Shown: piece after piece, positions 50,325 through 60,501 of the stretch
How the letters are laid out: each line of letters begins with the position of its first letter
How positions within the stretch are numbered: the stretch's first letter is position 1
Source: Algiphilus sp.
Lineage (GTDB): Bacteria > Pseudomonadota > Gammaproteobacteria > Nevskiales > Nevskiaceae
Length of the DNA: 64,000 nt
Assembly: GCF_023145115.1 (NCBI RefSeq)
Contig: NZ_JAGLEJ010000036.1
Coordinates: 1-64,000 of the forward strand
Reading direction: 5' to 3'
Notes under the pieces: generated by a model
Seen by the model: only the letters and a program-made list of their open reading frames with translations
Told to the model about the DNA's origin: nothing
Databases searched by the model: none
Program-made: the position numbers and the translations under genes

Positions 50325-51188
50325 TCAGCCCAGCGCCCTGGGCGCGCGGGCGCGGTGGAAGCCGCGATAGACCGGGCTGCGGTCGTGCTCGGAAAGGGGG
50401 AACGCCTTGACGCCGAGCGAGCTGCCGCCGTCGATCTTGATGCAGGTGCCGGTCACGAAGGCCGCGCCCTCGGACAGCAGCCAGCAGATCGCGCTCGACA
50501 CTTCGGCTTCCTCGCCCATGCGCTGCATCGGTGCAAGCTTGCTCAGGCGCGGGATGACGTCCCTGGCGAAGGCGGGATCGTAGTGATCCATGCCGCTGGA
50601 GGCGATGTAGCCCGGCGCCACGGCATTGACCCGCACGCCGCTGGAGGCCCACTCGATGGCAGCGGTCTCGGTGAAGTTGAGCATGCCCGCCCGGGCGGCA
50701 CCCGAATGGCCCATCCCCGGCATGCCGTTCCACATGTCGGCAATCATGTTCACTATGGCACCGCCCTGCGTCTTCAGGCAGCGGTTGAAGCATTCGCGCG
50801 CCATCAGGAAGCCGCCGGTGAGGTTGTTGGCCACCACGGCCTCCCACCCCTTCTTGGAGATCAGCGCCAGCGGCGTCGGATACTGACCGCCGGCGTTGTT
50901 GACCAGCCCGTGGATGGCGCCGTTGGCGTCGAGGATGCTCTGGACGGCCGCGCCGACCGCCTCCTCGTCGCGGATATCGAAGGCGGCCGTCGACACGCTG
51001 CCGCCATCCTCGCGGATCTCGGCCGCGGTGGCGTCGAGTTTCTCCTGCTTGCGCCCGGTGATGACGACGTGGGCGCCGAGGCTGGCGAGCTCGTGCGCCG
51101 TGCAGCGCCCGATGCCGCTGCCGCCCCCGGTGACGACGATGATGCGATCGCGGAACTGATCCGCGGCCAGAACCGAGCGGTAACCCAT
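50325..51188 (-). CDS. SDR-family dehydrogenase/enoyl-CoA reductase
   Basis: A 287-residue short-chain dehydrogenase. The cofactor loop is TGGGSGIG and the second motif is NNAGG. At the catalytic site the order differs: the Ser and the YxxxK Tyr are not at their usual places (MWNGMPGMGHSGAARAGML replaces SxxxY...YxxxK), as in trans-2-enoyl-CoA reductases or AtuB/AtuG-type citronellol enzymes. It probably acts on a CoA ester or terpenoid alcohol. It lies just beyond the terminator of the etf genes with its own start (51188). Confidence 0.82.
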   Translation of the reverse strand: MGYRSVLAADQFRDRIIVVTGGGSGIGRCTAHELASLGAHVVITGRKQEKLDATAAEIREDGGSVSTAAFDIRDEEAVGAAVQSILDANGAIHGLVNNAGGQYPTPLALISKKGWEAVVANNLTGGFLMARECFNRCLKTQGGAIVNMIADMWNGMPGMGHSGAARAGMLNFTETAAIEWASSGVRVNAVAPGYIASSGMDHYDPAFARDVIPRLSKLAPMQRMGEEAEVSSAICWLLSEGAAFVTGTCIKIDGGSSLGVKAFPLSEHDRSPVYRGFHRARAPRALG

Positions 51189-51206
51189 ATGACCCTCTCC
51201 CTCAAA

Positions 51207-51238
51207 TCAAAACGCCCCGGCCACAGGGACCGGGGCGT
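51207..51238 (-). terminator. Intrinsic terminator after etfA
   Basis: On the minus strand an 8 bp GC stem (51230-51237 with 51213-51220) is followed by ttttgattt. It lies 31 bases past the etfA stop and 19 bases before the SDR start. Confidence 0.85.
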
Positions 51239-51268
51239 GCATGCGGACCGTCTGCGCGGGGCGCGACC

Positions 51269-52210
51269 TCAGAGCTTCTCGGTCAACTGCGGCACGACCT
51301 CGAACAGATCGCCGACCAGACCGTAGTCGGCGACCTCGAAGATCGGCGCTTCCTCGTCCTTGTTGATGGCGACGATGGTGCGCGCATCCTTGATGCCGGC
51401 GAGATGCTGGATCGCGCCCGAGATGCCCGCACAGACGTAGAGCTCCGGCGAGATGATCTTGCCGGTCTGCCCCACCTGCATGTCGTTGGGCACGTACCCC
51501 GAGTCGACCGCCGCGCGCGACGCGCCCACGGCCGCGCCGATCTTGTCGGCCAGCTTGTAGATGATCTCGAAGTTCTCGGACGAGCCGAGCGCACGACCGC
51601 CGGAGACGACGCGCGCGGCGGACTGCAGGTCCGGGCGATCCGACTTGTGCACTTCGAGCCCCTCGAAGCGGGTGTGGGACGGCAGCTCGGCCTCGACGCT
51701 GGCGGCCTCGACGGCGGCGCTGTTGTCGGCCGCCACCGGCTGGAAGGAGGCCAGACGCACGGTGCCGCAGATCATCGGCTCGGCCGGGGCCTCGACGGTG
51801 ATGATCGCGTTGCCGGCATAGATCGGCCGGTCGAAGCTGTTGGGGCCATGCACGGCCATGATGTCGGTCACCTGCGGCACGCCCAGCAGCGCGGCGACGC
51901 GCGGCATGAGGTCCTTGCCGAAGGTGCCGTTGGCCACCAGCACATGGCTGTAGCCGCCCTGCTGGGCGAGCGCCACGATCTGCGGCGCCAGGGTCGCGGC
52001 CATGGGATGCGCGTTGGCCGGGTTGTCGACCACCAGCACCTTGCTCACGCCGGCGAGCTTGGCGGCCTCCTCGGCGATGGCCTGGCCGGCCTCGGCGAAG
52101 ACGGCGACCTCGATATCACCACCGATCTGCCCGGCGCAGTCCAGCGCCTTGGCGACGCCGCTGCTCAGCTGGCCCTCGGTGTGTTCGGCAATCAGAAGAA
52201 TCTTGCTCAT
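51269..52210 (-). CDS. etfA: Electron transfer flavoprotein alpha subunit
   Basis: A 313-residue subunit that holds FAD and accepts electrons from acyl-CoA dehydrogenases. The N-terminal domain starts MSKILLIAEHTEG. The C-terminal FAD domain has AARVVSGGRALGS, QVGQTGKIISPELYVCAGISGAIQH-type and IVAINKDEEAPIFEVADYGLVGD segments, which are typical. It forms a heterodimer with EtfB (33-base gap) and passes electrons to ETF-quinone oxidoreductase. Confidence 0.97.
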   Translation of the reverse strand: MSKILLIAEHTEGQLSSGVAKALDCAGQIGGDIEVAVFAEAGQAIAEEAAKLAGVSKVLVVDNPANAHPMAATLAPQIVALAQQGGYSHVLVANGTFGKDLMPRVAALLGVPQVTDIMAVHGPNSFDRPIYAGNAIITVEAPAEPMICGTVRLASFQPVAADNSAAVEAASVEAELPSHTRFEGLEVHKSDRPDLQSAARVVSGGRALGSSENFEIIYKLADKIGAAVGASRAAVDSGYVPNDMQVGQTGKIISPELYVCAGISGAIQHLAGIKDARTIVAINKDEEAPIFEVADYGLVGDLFEVVPQLTEKL

Positions 52211-52243
52211 GATGATTTCCTTGACGTTCGGTGTGCCAGCGCC

Positions 52244-52990
52244 TCAGACCAGGCCCTTGGCCTTGAGCTTCTCGACGAGCTCGTCGACGGTCTTGACCAT
52301 CTCGCCCTTGCTGCGCTCGGGCGGCGGCGCGGTCTTGGTGACCTTGATCGACGCTGCGGCCTCGACGCCCAGCTCATCCAGGCTGGAGGCATCGATGGGC
52401 TTCTTCTTCGCCTTCATGATGTCCGGCAGCTTGAGATAGCGCGGCTCGTTGAGGCGCAGGTCGGTGGTGATGACGGCCGGCAGATCGATGTCCAGGGTCT
52501 CGAGACCGGCGTCGATCTCGCGCGTCACCCGCGCCTTGCCGTCGCTCACCTCGAGCTCCGAGGCGAAGGTGGCCTGCGCGATGCCGAGCAGCGCAGCGGT
52601 CATCTGACCGGTCTGGTTGGCATCGTCATCGATGGCCTGCTTGCCCATCAGGAAGAGATCCGGGGTCTCCTTCTCGAACACGGCCTTGAGCGCGCGCGCG
52701 GCGGTCAGCGGCTCGACGGCGTCCTCGGTCTTGACATGGATGGCACGGTCCGCGCCGAAGGCAAGCGCGGTGCGCAGCGTCTCCTCGGCCTTGGCACCAC
52801 CGATGGTGACGGCGACGATCTCGGTGACGGTGCCCTTCTCCTTGAGCCGCATGGCTTCTTCCATGGCGATCTCGTCGAAGGGGTTCATCGAGTGCTTCAC
52901 CCCGTCGGTGACGACACCGGAGCCGTCACCCTTGACCTGAATCCGCACGTTGTAGTCGACAACGCGCTTGACGCTGACCAGAGCTTTCAT
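52244..52990 (-). CDS. etfB: Electron transfer flavoprotein beta subunit
   Basis: A 248-residue partner of EtfA with the AMP-binding fold. Start MKALVSVKRVVDYNVRI, middle NPFDEIAMEEAMRLKEKG, then LMGKQAIDDDANQTGQMTAALLG and the recognition-loop region LPAVITTDLRLNEPRYLKLP are all diagnostic. Order etfD, etfB, etfA on the minus strand makes a full fatty-acid electron-transfer module. Confidence 0.97.
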   Translation of the reverse strand: MKALVSVKRVVDYNVRIQVKGDGSGVVTDGVKHSMNPFDEIAMEEAMRLKEKGTVTEIVAVTIGGAKAEETLRTALAFGADRAIHVKTEDAVEPLTAARALKAVFEKETPDLFLMGKQAIDDDANQTGQMTAALLGIAQATFASELEVSDGKARVTREIDAGLETLDIDLPAVITTDLRLNEPRYLKLPDIMKAKKKPIDASSLDELGVEAAASIKVTKTAPPPERSKGEMVKTVDELVEKLKAKGLV

Positions 52991-53124
52991 GAATGACCTC
53001 GTTTCTCTGCTGATTGCAAAAGCGATGCGTCACGGAACTCGCGGATGCGTGCGGGCGGGCCGTTTCGTGTCGCCCCACGCCCCGGATCCCGTGGCGATTG
53101 CCGTGGCTGATATGGGTTGCGCAG

Positions 53125-54783
53125 TTACATCGCCCCATAGTTGGGGCCGCCGCCGCCCTCCGGCGCGACCCAGGTGATGTTCTGCGCGGGATCCTTGATG
53201 TCGCAGGTCTTGCAGTGCACGCAGTTCTGCGCGTTGATCTGGAACCGCTTGCTGCCGTCGTCGGCGTCGACCACCTCGTAGACACCGGCCGGGCAGTAGC
53301 GCTGGGCAGGTTCGTCGAACCGCGGCAGGTTCTCGCCGATCGGAATGCTGGCATCCGCCAGCGTCAGGTGGATCGGCTGATCCTCCTCGTGGTTCGTGCT
53401 GGACAGGAAGACCGACGACAGCTTGTCGAAGGACAGCTTGCCGTCCGGCTTCGGGTAGTCGATGCGGGTCGCTTCCGATGCCGGCTTGAGGGCGAGATGA
53501 TCGGGCTGGCGGTCGTGCAGCGTCCAGGGGGCGTGCCCCCCGAGCAGGGTCTGCTCGATGAAGTTGAAGGCGCCGCCGAAGAACGCGCCGAACTTGTGGA
53601 TGGCCGGCCCGAAGTTGCGGCTGGCCTTGAGCTCGTCGTGCAGCCAGCTGGCCTCGAATGCCTGCGTGTAGCCGTCGAGCTCGTCGGCGCCCTCGCTGCC
53701 GGCGAGCAGGCGCTCGGCGCAGGCGTCCGCGGCCAGCATGCCCGACTTCATCGCGGTGTGGCTGCCCTTGATCTTGGCGAAGTTCAGCGTGCCGGCATCG
53801 CAGCCGATGAGGGCGCCGCCCGGGAACACCATCTTGGGCAGCGCGTTGAGGCCACCCTTGGTGATGGCGCGCGCGCCGTAGGAGACGCGCTTGCCGCCCT
53901 CGAGGTGGCGCGACATCACCGGGTGATGCTTGAGGCGCTGGAACTCGTCGAAGGGCGAGAGATACGGGTTCTCGTAGGAGAGGTCGACGATCAGGCCGAC
54001 CGAGACCAGGTTGTCCTCCAGGTGGTAGAGGAACCAGCCGCCCGGATTGTCGTCGTCCAGCGGCCAGCCGGCGCCGTGCACGACCAGGCCCGGCTCGTGC
54101 TTGTCGGGCTGGATCTCCCAGAGCTCCTTGAGCCCGATGCCATAGTGCTGCGGATCGCGCCCGGCGTCGAGATCGTACTGGTCGATGAGCCGCTTGCCGA
54201 TGTGGCCGCGGCAGCCCTCCGCGAACAGCGTGTACTTGGCGCGCAGCTCCATGCCGGGCGCGTAGTCGTCCTTCTCTCCGCCGTCGCGCGCCACGCCGAG
54301 GTCATTGGTGACGATGCCGCGCACGACACCGTCCTCGATGATGGCGTCCTGCGCCGCGAACCCCGGATAGATCTCGACGCCCAGGGCCTCGGCCTGCTCG
54401 CCGAGCCAGCGGACCACCTTGCCCAGCGAGACGATGAAGTTGCCGTGGTTGTGCATCGTGCGCGGCACGATGGCGTTGGGCAGCTTCGATGCCTTCTCCT
54501 GCGTCTTCAGCAGGTACATCTCGTCGCGCGTCACCGCGGTGTTCAGCGGTGCGCCGCGGTCCTTCCAGTCGGGGAAGAGCTCGTTCAGCGCGCGCGGCTC
54601 GAAGACCGCTCCGGAGAGGATGTGCGCTCCGACCTCGGAGCCCTTCTCGACGACGCAGACATTGATCTCCTGCCCGGCCGCCTCGGCCTTCTGCTTGAGG
54701 CGGCAGGCCGCCGACAGGCCGGCCGGGCCGGCGCCGACGACGACCACGTCGTATTCCATTACATCGCGTTCGACTTCTGACAT
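53125..54783 (-). CDS. Electron transfer flavoprotein-ubiquinone oxidoreductase
   Basis: A 552-residue membrane-associated FAD and [4Fe-4S] protein that passes electrons from ETF to ubiquinone. The FAD motif VVVGAGPAGLSAACRL is at the N-terminus. The C-terminal ferredoxin-like part has CPAGVYEV and QNCVHCKTCDIKDP. Length is normal. The ATG at 54783 (MSEVERDVMEYD) is chosen over a slightly longer frame. It completes the acyl-CoA dehydrogenase electron chain together with etfBA, 134 bases downstream. Confidence 0.96.
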   Translation of the reverse strand: MSEVERDVMEYDVVVVGAGPAGLSAACRLKQKAEAAGQEINVCVVEKGSEVGAHILSGAVFEPRALNELFPDWKDRGAPLNTAVTRDEMYLLKTQEKASKLPNAIVPRTMHNHGNFIVSLGKVVRWLGEQAEALGVEIYPGFAAQDAIIEDGVVRGIVTNDLGVARDGGEKDDYAPGMELRAKYTLFAEGCRGHIGKRLIDQYDLDAGRDPQHYGIGLKELWEIQPDKHEPGLVVHGAGWPLDDDNPGGWFLYHLEDNLVSVGLIVDLSYENPYLSPFDEFQRLKHHPVMSRHLEGGKRVSYGARAITKGGLNALPKMVFPGGALIGCDAGTLNFAKIKGSHTAMKSGMLAADACAERLLAGSEGADELDGYTQAFEASWLHDELKASRNFGPAIHKFGAFFGGAFNFIEQTLLGGHAPWTLHDRQPDHLALKPASEATRIDYPKPDGKLSFDKLSSVFLSSTNHEEDQPIHLTLADASIPIGENLPRFDEPAQRYCPAGVYEVVDADDGSKRFQINAQNCVHCKTCDIKDPAQNITWVAPEGGGGPNYGAM

Positions 54784-54901
54784 GCGTAGTTCCGATCGTG
54801 GCGGCGCCGGGCGTCCGCGCCGCGCCCCCATTGACGTTCCAGCCGCCGATTGTAACGCGGCCGCCGCCGCGACCCCGCTACCCTGTCGAGTAGCGCTGGC
54901 G

Positions 54902-56695
54902 TCAGAGCCCTTCGAGCAGGCCGGCCGGCACCTTCACCGGCTTGTCGAGCAGCATCTGACCGAAGGCCTTGCCCTGCGGATCGGTGCGCAGACTCGCCGC
55001 GCCGCCGCCGCCCAGCGCATGGCGCAGCAGGAAGTTCAGGCTGTGGGAACCGGGCAGGTACCAGCGCGCCACGCTTCCGCGCTCGGCATCGAGCAGGTGC
55101 GCGTAGTAGTCGCGCACGCCCGCCTCGTCGAGCGCCGCGGCGATCCACGGGAGCAGCTCGGGACGGCGCGCGATGACGCCGACATTGGCGTGATCCCCCT
55201 TGTCGCCGGAACGCGCGAAGGCCACGCGCATCAGCGGGACTTCCTGCAGATCCGCGGCGTCGCCGGGGGCCGGCGGATCGACCGCATCGGGCGCACTGCC
55301 GGGAGCATCCGCTGCCGGAATGGCAACCGTCTCGCGCCGATCGTCGATCGCGATCTCCACCGGCACCTTGTCCTTGTCGACCAGCGTCGAGAACAGTGCG
55401 GGCACCATGTGCGGCTGCGGCCTCCCGCCGAAGTAGCCGGTGAAGCCCGGCGCCATGCCGGTGGCGGCCTGCGCGATTTCGCGCGAGAACAGCTGCACGG
55501 CCTTGGGATTGCCGTGGCGCACCGCGATCTTGACGATCACTTCCCGCGTGTCGCGGGCGCCGTCGCGCGCATGCGGCCCGTAGCTCTCCTCGGCACCCAC
55601 CGCGTGCACGTCGACACCCTCGAAATCGCCCCAGCCCTTCTCCGCGAGCTGACCGCGCACCTTCTCCACGATGCCGCGGGCGACGGCGTGCCCCTTCTCG
55701 GCCGCGCGCGGGCCGCCCATCATGAACAGCGCCGCGCAGCGCATGCCGGCCGGATAGGTCGCGCTCACCTTGTACTGGCCGGTCGGCGCGCGGCCGCGGG
55801 CACCGTGCAGCGCGACCCGGTCGGGGCCGACCTGCTCGGCGGTGACGCCGCTGAAGTCGCAGATCACATCGGGCAGGTAGTAGCTGCGCGGATCGCCGAT
55901 CTCGTAGAGCATCTGCTCGAGCACCGTGCCGGGGGTGACCATGCCGCCGGTTCCCTCCGGCTTGGTGATGACCATGCTGCCGTCGGCCGCCACCTCCGCG
56001 ATCGGAAAGCCCATGTTGGCGTAGCCGTCGGCCACCAGGTGCCAGTCCGTGAAGTTGCCGCCGGTGCACTGCGCGCCGCATTCGATGATGTGGCCGGCGA
56101 GCGAGCCGGCCGCGAGCCGATCATGATCATCGGCCGTCCAGCCCAGCTCGTGCATGAGCGGCCCGAGCACCACCGCCGAATCGACGCAGCGGCCGGTGAC
56201 CACGATGTCGGCGCCGGCGGCCAGCGCCTGCGCGACCGGCAGCGCGCCGAGGTAGGCGTTCATCGACACCAGCGAATCGGGCAGCGCGGCGCCCGACTCG
56301 AGCTCGGTGACACCGGCGAACTCCTGCTTGCGCGGCATCAGGTCATCGCCCAGAACGACGGCGACCCGCAGCGACACGCCGGCATTGTCGAGCACCGCCT
56401 CCAGCGCCTTCTTGCAGGCCAGCGGATTGATGCCGCCGGCATTGGCGACGACCTTGATCCCGCGCTCGGCGATCTCGGGCGCCAGCTCGCCCATGACGTG
56501 CTTCACGAAATCGTTGGCGTAGCCCTCGTCGGGATCGCGCATGCGCTTGGCGGCGAGGATCGACATCGTCACTTCGGCCAGATAGTCGAAGACGAGGTAA
56601 TCAATGTTTCCGCTTCGGACCAACTGCCGCGCCGCGGTGTTGGTATCGCCCCAGAAACCGGAGGCGCAGCCTATGCGCACTGTCTTGTCGGTCAT
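54902..56695 (-). CDS. AtuA-family protein (DUF1446)
   Basis: A 597-residue protein of the acyclic terpene utilisation AtuA family. The DUF1446 part (about 1-450) starts IGCASGFWGDTNTAARQLV and has VVANAGGINPLACKKALE and VVTGRCVDSAVVLGPLMHELGW. The C-terminal about 110 residues (MRVAFARSGDKGDHANVG) are the AtuA-like ferredoxin-fold domain. AtuA is needed for growth on citronellol-type compounds in Pseudomonas, but its reaction is unknown; many homologues are not terpene-specific. Together with the carboxylase at 9.6-14.5 kb it hints at isoprenoid or branched-chain degradation. It lies upstream of the ETF-quinone oxidoreductase gene. Confidence 0.88.
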   Translation of the reverse strand: MTDKTVRIGCASGFWGDTNTAARQLVRSGNIDYLVFDYLAEVTMSILAAKRMRDPDEGYANDFVKHVMGELAPEIAERGIKVVANAGGINPLACKKALEAVLDNAGVSLRVAVVLGDDLMPRKQEFAGVTELESGAALPDSLVSMNAYLGALPVAQALAAGADIVVTGRCVDSAVVLGPLMHELGWTADDHDRLAAGSLAGHIIECGAQCTGGNFTDWHLVADGYANMGFPIAEVAADGSMVITKPEGTGGMVTPGTVLEQMLYEIGDPRSYYLPDVICDFSGVTAEQVGPDRVALHGARGRAPTGQYKVSATYPAGMRCAALFMMGGPRAAEKGHAVARGIVEKVRGQLAEKGWGDFEGVDVHAVGAEESYGPHARDGARDTREVIVKIAVRHGNPKAVQLFSREIAQAATGMAPGFTGYFGGRPQPHMVPALFSTLVDKDKVPVEIAIDDRRETVAIPAADAPGSAPDAVDPPAPGDAADLQEVPLMRVAFARSGDKGDHANVGVIARRPELLPWIAAALDEAGVRDYYAHLLDAERGSVARWYLPGSHSLNFLLRHALGGGGAASLRTDPQGKAFGQMLLDKPVKVPAGLLEGL

Positions 56696-56797
56696 TTCAA
56701 CTGTCTCCTGCGGCTATCGACGGAACCCCGAGATTACACCCAAACGGCTGAACGCGCGTTCACAACTGTCCGCCGCGAGCGGAAATGGTAAACCTCG

Positions 56798-57340
56798 TTA
56801 CCAGTTCATGGCCCCCATCAACACGTGCAGCACGAGCCAGCTCAGGACCCCCGCGATGACGCCCGCGACCAGATCGTCGAGCATGATGCCGAAGCCCCCG
56901 CCGACGCGCGCATCGATCCAGCTGATCGGCCAGGGCTTGGCGATGTCGACGATCCGGAACGCCACGAAGACCACCGCGAGCTTCACCCAGAGCGGACCGG
57001 CCACCCAGCCGAGCGCGGGGAGGATGGGCAGCGCCGCCACGCAGTAGCCGACCATCTCGTCGAACACGATGCCCGGGTGGTCATGCACACCCAGGCGCCG
57101 ACTGCTGACCGAGCACAGATAGATCCCGAGCGCCGACAACGCCAGCAGCGCCACCGCGTAGGCGCGCACGTGCAGCCAGCTCAGCGCCAGGAAGAGCACG
57201 ACCCCCGGCAGGGTTCCGAAGGTGCCCGGCGCGACCCGCGACAGGCCGCTCCCGAAGCCGAAGGCCAGGATGTGCACCGGCGAGGAAAGGATCAGCCCGG
57301 GGGGAAAGCGCACCACCCGCCGCCGCTCGGCCTCACGCAT
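56798..57340 (-). CDS. pgpA: Phosphatidylglycerophosphatase A
   Basis: A 180-residue membrane enzyme that dephosphorylates phosphatidylglycerophosphate to phosphatidylglycerol. FGSGLSRVAPGTFGTLPG and HPGIVFDEMVGY are signature motifs, and DDLVAGVIAGVLSW closes the protein. Four spans are visible. It is the last gene of the rib-nusB-thiL-pgpA cluster, a common gammaproteobacterial order; the gap to thiL is 44 bases. The ATG at 57340 is preferred over a longer frame inside thiL. Confidence 0.95.
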   Translation of the reverse strand: MREAERRRVVRFPPGLILSSPVHILAFGFGSGLSRVAPGTFGTLPGVVLFLALSWLHVRAYAVALLALSALGIYLCSVSSRRLGVHDHPGIVFDEMVGYCVAALPILPALGWVAGPLWVKLAVVFVAFRIVDIAKPWPISWIDARVGGGFGIMLDDLVAGVIAGVLSWLVLHVLMGAMNW

Positions 57341-57384
57341 GCCGCCACTCCGTCCTCGGTGCGCGGCAATGCTGTATCGAGCTT

Positions 57385-58311
57385 TCAGAAATGACGATAA
57401 CCCCCTGATTCCATGAATGCCTCCGTGCCATCGGCGCGCAGCAGGCGCACCGTCTTCGCGGTGGTGAAGCGCCCCACCACGGTGAGGGAGGTGGCGACCC
57501 CGCGGCAGCGGGTCACGGCGGTCTCGACCACCTCGGGCGCCAGCGCCACCGCCAGCTCGTAATCGTCGCCGCCCGTTGCCTGCCAGGCAAGCCGTGTGTC
57601 GTCGTCCGGATAGGCGGCCAGCGCGTCGGAGCACGGCAGCAGATCGGCGCGGATCACCGCCCCGACGCTGCTCGACGCGCACAGGTGCCCGGCATCGGCG
57701 AGCAGCCCGTCCGACACGTCGATCGCCGCGCGCGCCAGTCCGCGCAGCGCCCGCCCGGCCGCTAGCCGGGCCGTCGGGCGGTGCAGGCGTTCGCGCAGCG
57801 CCGGATCGTCCGCACCGGCGAGCGCGGCAGCGGCGTCGCCGAGCGTCCCGGTGACGCACAGCAGATCGCCGGCGCGCGCGCCGCAGCGGCGCAGCGCCCC
57901 GCCCGCCTCGACACTGCCCACCGCGGTGATGGTGATCGCCAGCGGGCCGCGCGTGGTGTCGCCGCCTGCGAGCGGCACGCCGGTGGCCCCGGCCGCCCGG
58001 CGCAATCCGTCCGCGAAGGTGTCGAGCCAGGGGCCGTCGAACGCCGGCAGCGTGAGCGCCAGCAGGAAGCACTCGGCTTCCGCGCCCATCGCGGCGAGAT
58101 CGGACAGATTGACGTTGAGGGCCTTCCAGGCGATCCCGGCGGGATCGTCGTCGGGCAGGAAGTGGCGGCCGCTCACCAGCGTGTCGCAGCTGAGCGCGAT
58201 CTCGCGACCCTCGGGCGGCTGCAGCAGCGCGGCGTCGTCCCCCACGCCCAGCGTCACGGCACCGGAAGCCGGCGCCGCGAAGTGGCGGCGGATGAGGTCG
58301 AACTCGTTCAC
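57385..58311 (-). CDS. thiL: Thiamine-monophosphate kinase
   Basis: A 308-residue kinase that makes thiamine pyrophosphate from thiamine monophosphate. VGDDAALL, SCDTLVSGRHFLPDDDPAGIA-type and VNLSDLAAMGAE binding motifs and LAGGDTTRGPLAITI are present; AIDVSDGLLADAGHL and TGGDDYEL complete the set. The start is GTG at 58311, 19 bases after the nusB stop. Confidence 0.95.
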   Translation of the reverse strand: MNEFDLIRRHFAAPASGAVTLGVGDDAALLQPPEGREIALSCDTLVSGRHFLPDDDPAGIAWKALNVNLSDLAAMGAEAECFLLALTLPAFDGPWLDTFADGLRRAAGATGVPLAGGDTTRGPLAITITAVGSVEAGGALRRCGARAGDLLCVTGTLGDAAAALAGADDPALRERLHRPTARLAAGRALRGLARAAIDVSDGLLADAGHLCASSSVGAVIRADLLPCSDALAAYPDDDTRLAWQATGGDDYELAVALAPEVVETAVTRCRGVATSLTVVGRFTTAKTVRLLRADGTEAFMESGGYRHF

Positions 58312-58330
58312 GGCCGCGCCGCGCGCGGCA

Positions 58331-58798
58331 TCAGAGCCCGGCGCGCATGTGCTCGGAGCGCACATCGTGCGCGACACGGTCCAGCACGCCGTTGACGAAC
58401 TTGTAGGACTCGTCGACGCCGCCGAACATCTTGGTGAGGTTGACCGATTCGTTGACCACCACCCGCCACGGTACGTCCGGCTTGGCCATGAGCTCGTAGG
58501 TGCCCACCATGAGGATGGCGCGCTCGGCGGGGTCGAGCTCCGCCAGTGCGCGATCCAGGTGCGGCACGAAGGTCTGCGTGATGTGCGCCGCGTCGGCGGT
58601 GATCGCGCGCAGCAGCTCGTCGAAGTAGGTGCCGTCGGCACGCCCCAGGCCGGGTTCCTCGCGGAATTCCCGCAGCAGCTGCTCGGCGGGCGCCTCGTTG
58701 ACCAGCCACTGGTAGAGCGCCTGCACGGTCAACCGGCGCGCCAGACCGCGCCGGCTCTGGCCCTGCGGCTTGCCGCCGCCGCGCTCGGCGTCGCTCAC
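58331..58798 (-). CDS. nusB: Transcription antitermination factor NusB
   Basis: A 155-residue helical RNA-binding protein that works with NusE at boxA in rRNA antitermination. RGLARRLTVQALYQWLV and the later NESVNLTKMFGGVDESYKFVNGVLD-type region (VNESVNLTKMF, FVNGVLDRV) are typical. The GTG start at 58798 overlaps the ribH stop (GTGA). The longer frame inside ribH is rejected. Confidence 0.94.
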   Translation of the reverse strand: MSDAERGGGKPQGQSRRGLARRLTVQALYQWLVNEAPAEQLLREFREEPGLGRADGTYFDELLRAITADAAHITQTFVPHLDRALAELDPAERAILMVGTYELMAKPDVPWRVVVNESVNLTKMFGGVDESYKFVNGVLDRVAHDVRSEHMRAGL

Positions 58799-59292
58799 GG
58801 CGCGTCTACCTCCCATTCGAAGCGGATCATCTCCAGTACCGCCTGGGCGGCCTCGCGGCCCTTGTTGTCCTCGCCCTCGCCGGCGCGCTCGAGCGCCTGA
58901 TCCTCGGTATTGACGGTCAGCACGCCGAAGCCCACGGCGAGCGCGTGGCGCAGCATGACGTCCTGCAGGCCGCGCGCGCATTCGCCGGCGACGAAGTCGA
59001 AGTGCGGCGTATCGCCGCGGATCACCGCGCCGAGCGCGACGATGCCGTCGAAGTGCTTGCCGCGCGCCAGGTGCTCGCAGGCCAGCGGCAGCTCGTAGGC
59101 ACCGGGCGCGCGGTAGACGCGGATGTTGTTCTCGGCGACGCCCCAGTCATGCAGCGCGCCGAGCGCGCCCTCGACCAGTGCGTCGACCACCTCGGCATTC
59201 CAGCGCGTGGCGAGCACCGCCACCCGGGTGTTGGCGAACTCGCCTTCCGAGGGCGCCGGCGGCGCGTGGTAACCCGTCTTGATATCGGACAT
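58795..59292 (-). CDS. ribH: 6,7-dimethyl-8-ribityllumazine synthase
   Basis: A 165-residue enzyme that condenses the DHBP and pyrimidine branches to lumazine. RWNAEVVDALVEGAL, the PGAYELPLACEHLA motif, GAVIRGDTPHFDFVAGECA and FGVLTVNTEDQA are diagnostic. It probably assembles into a 60-mer or pentamer. It sits between ribB and nusB in the rib cluster. Confidence 0.97.
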   Translation of the reverse strand: MSDIKTGYHAPPAPSEGEFANTRVAVLATRWNAEVVDALVEGALGALHDWGVAENNIRVYRAPGAYELPLACEHLARGKHFDGIVALGAVIRGDTPHFDFVAGECARGLQDVMLRHALAVGFGVLTVNTEDQALERAGEGEDNKGREAAQAVLEMIRFEWEVDAP

Positions 59293-59328
59293 CGTGTTCT
59301 TCTTGCTTGTGGCTGGTGCGCCGTCGGC

Positions 59329-60497
<1,169 letters not shown>

Positions 60498-60501
<4 letters not shown>

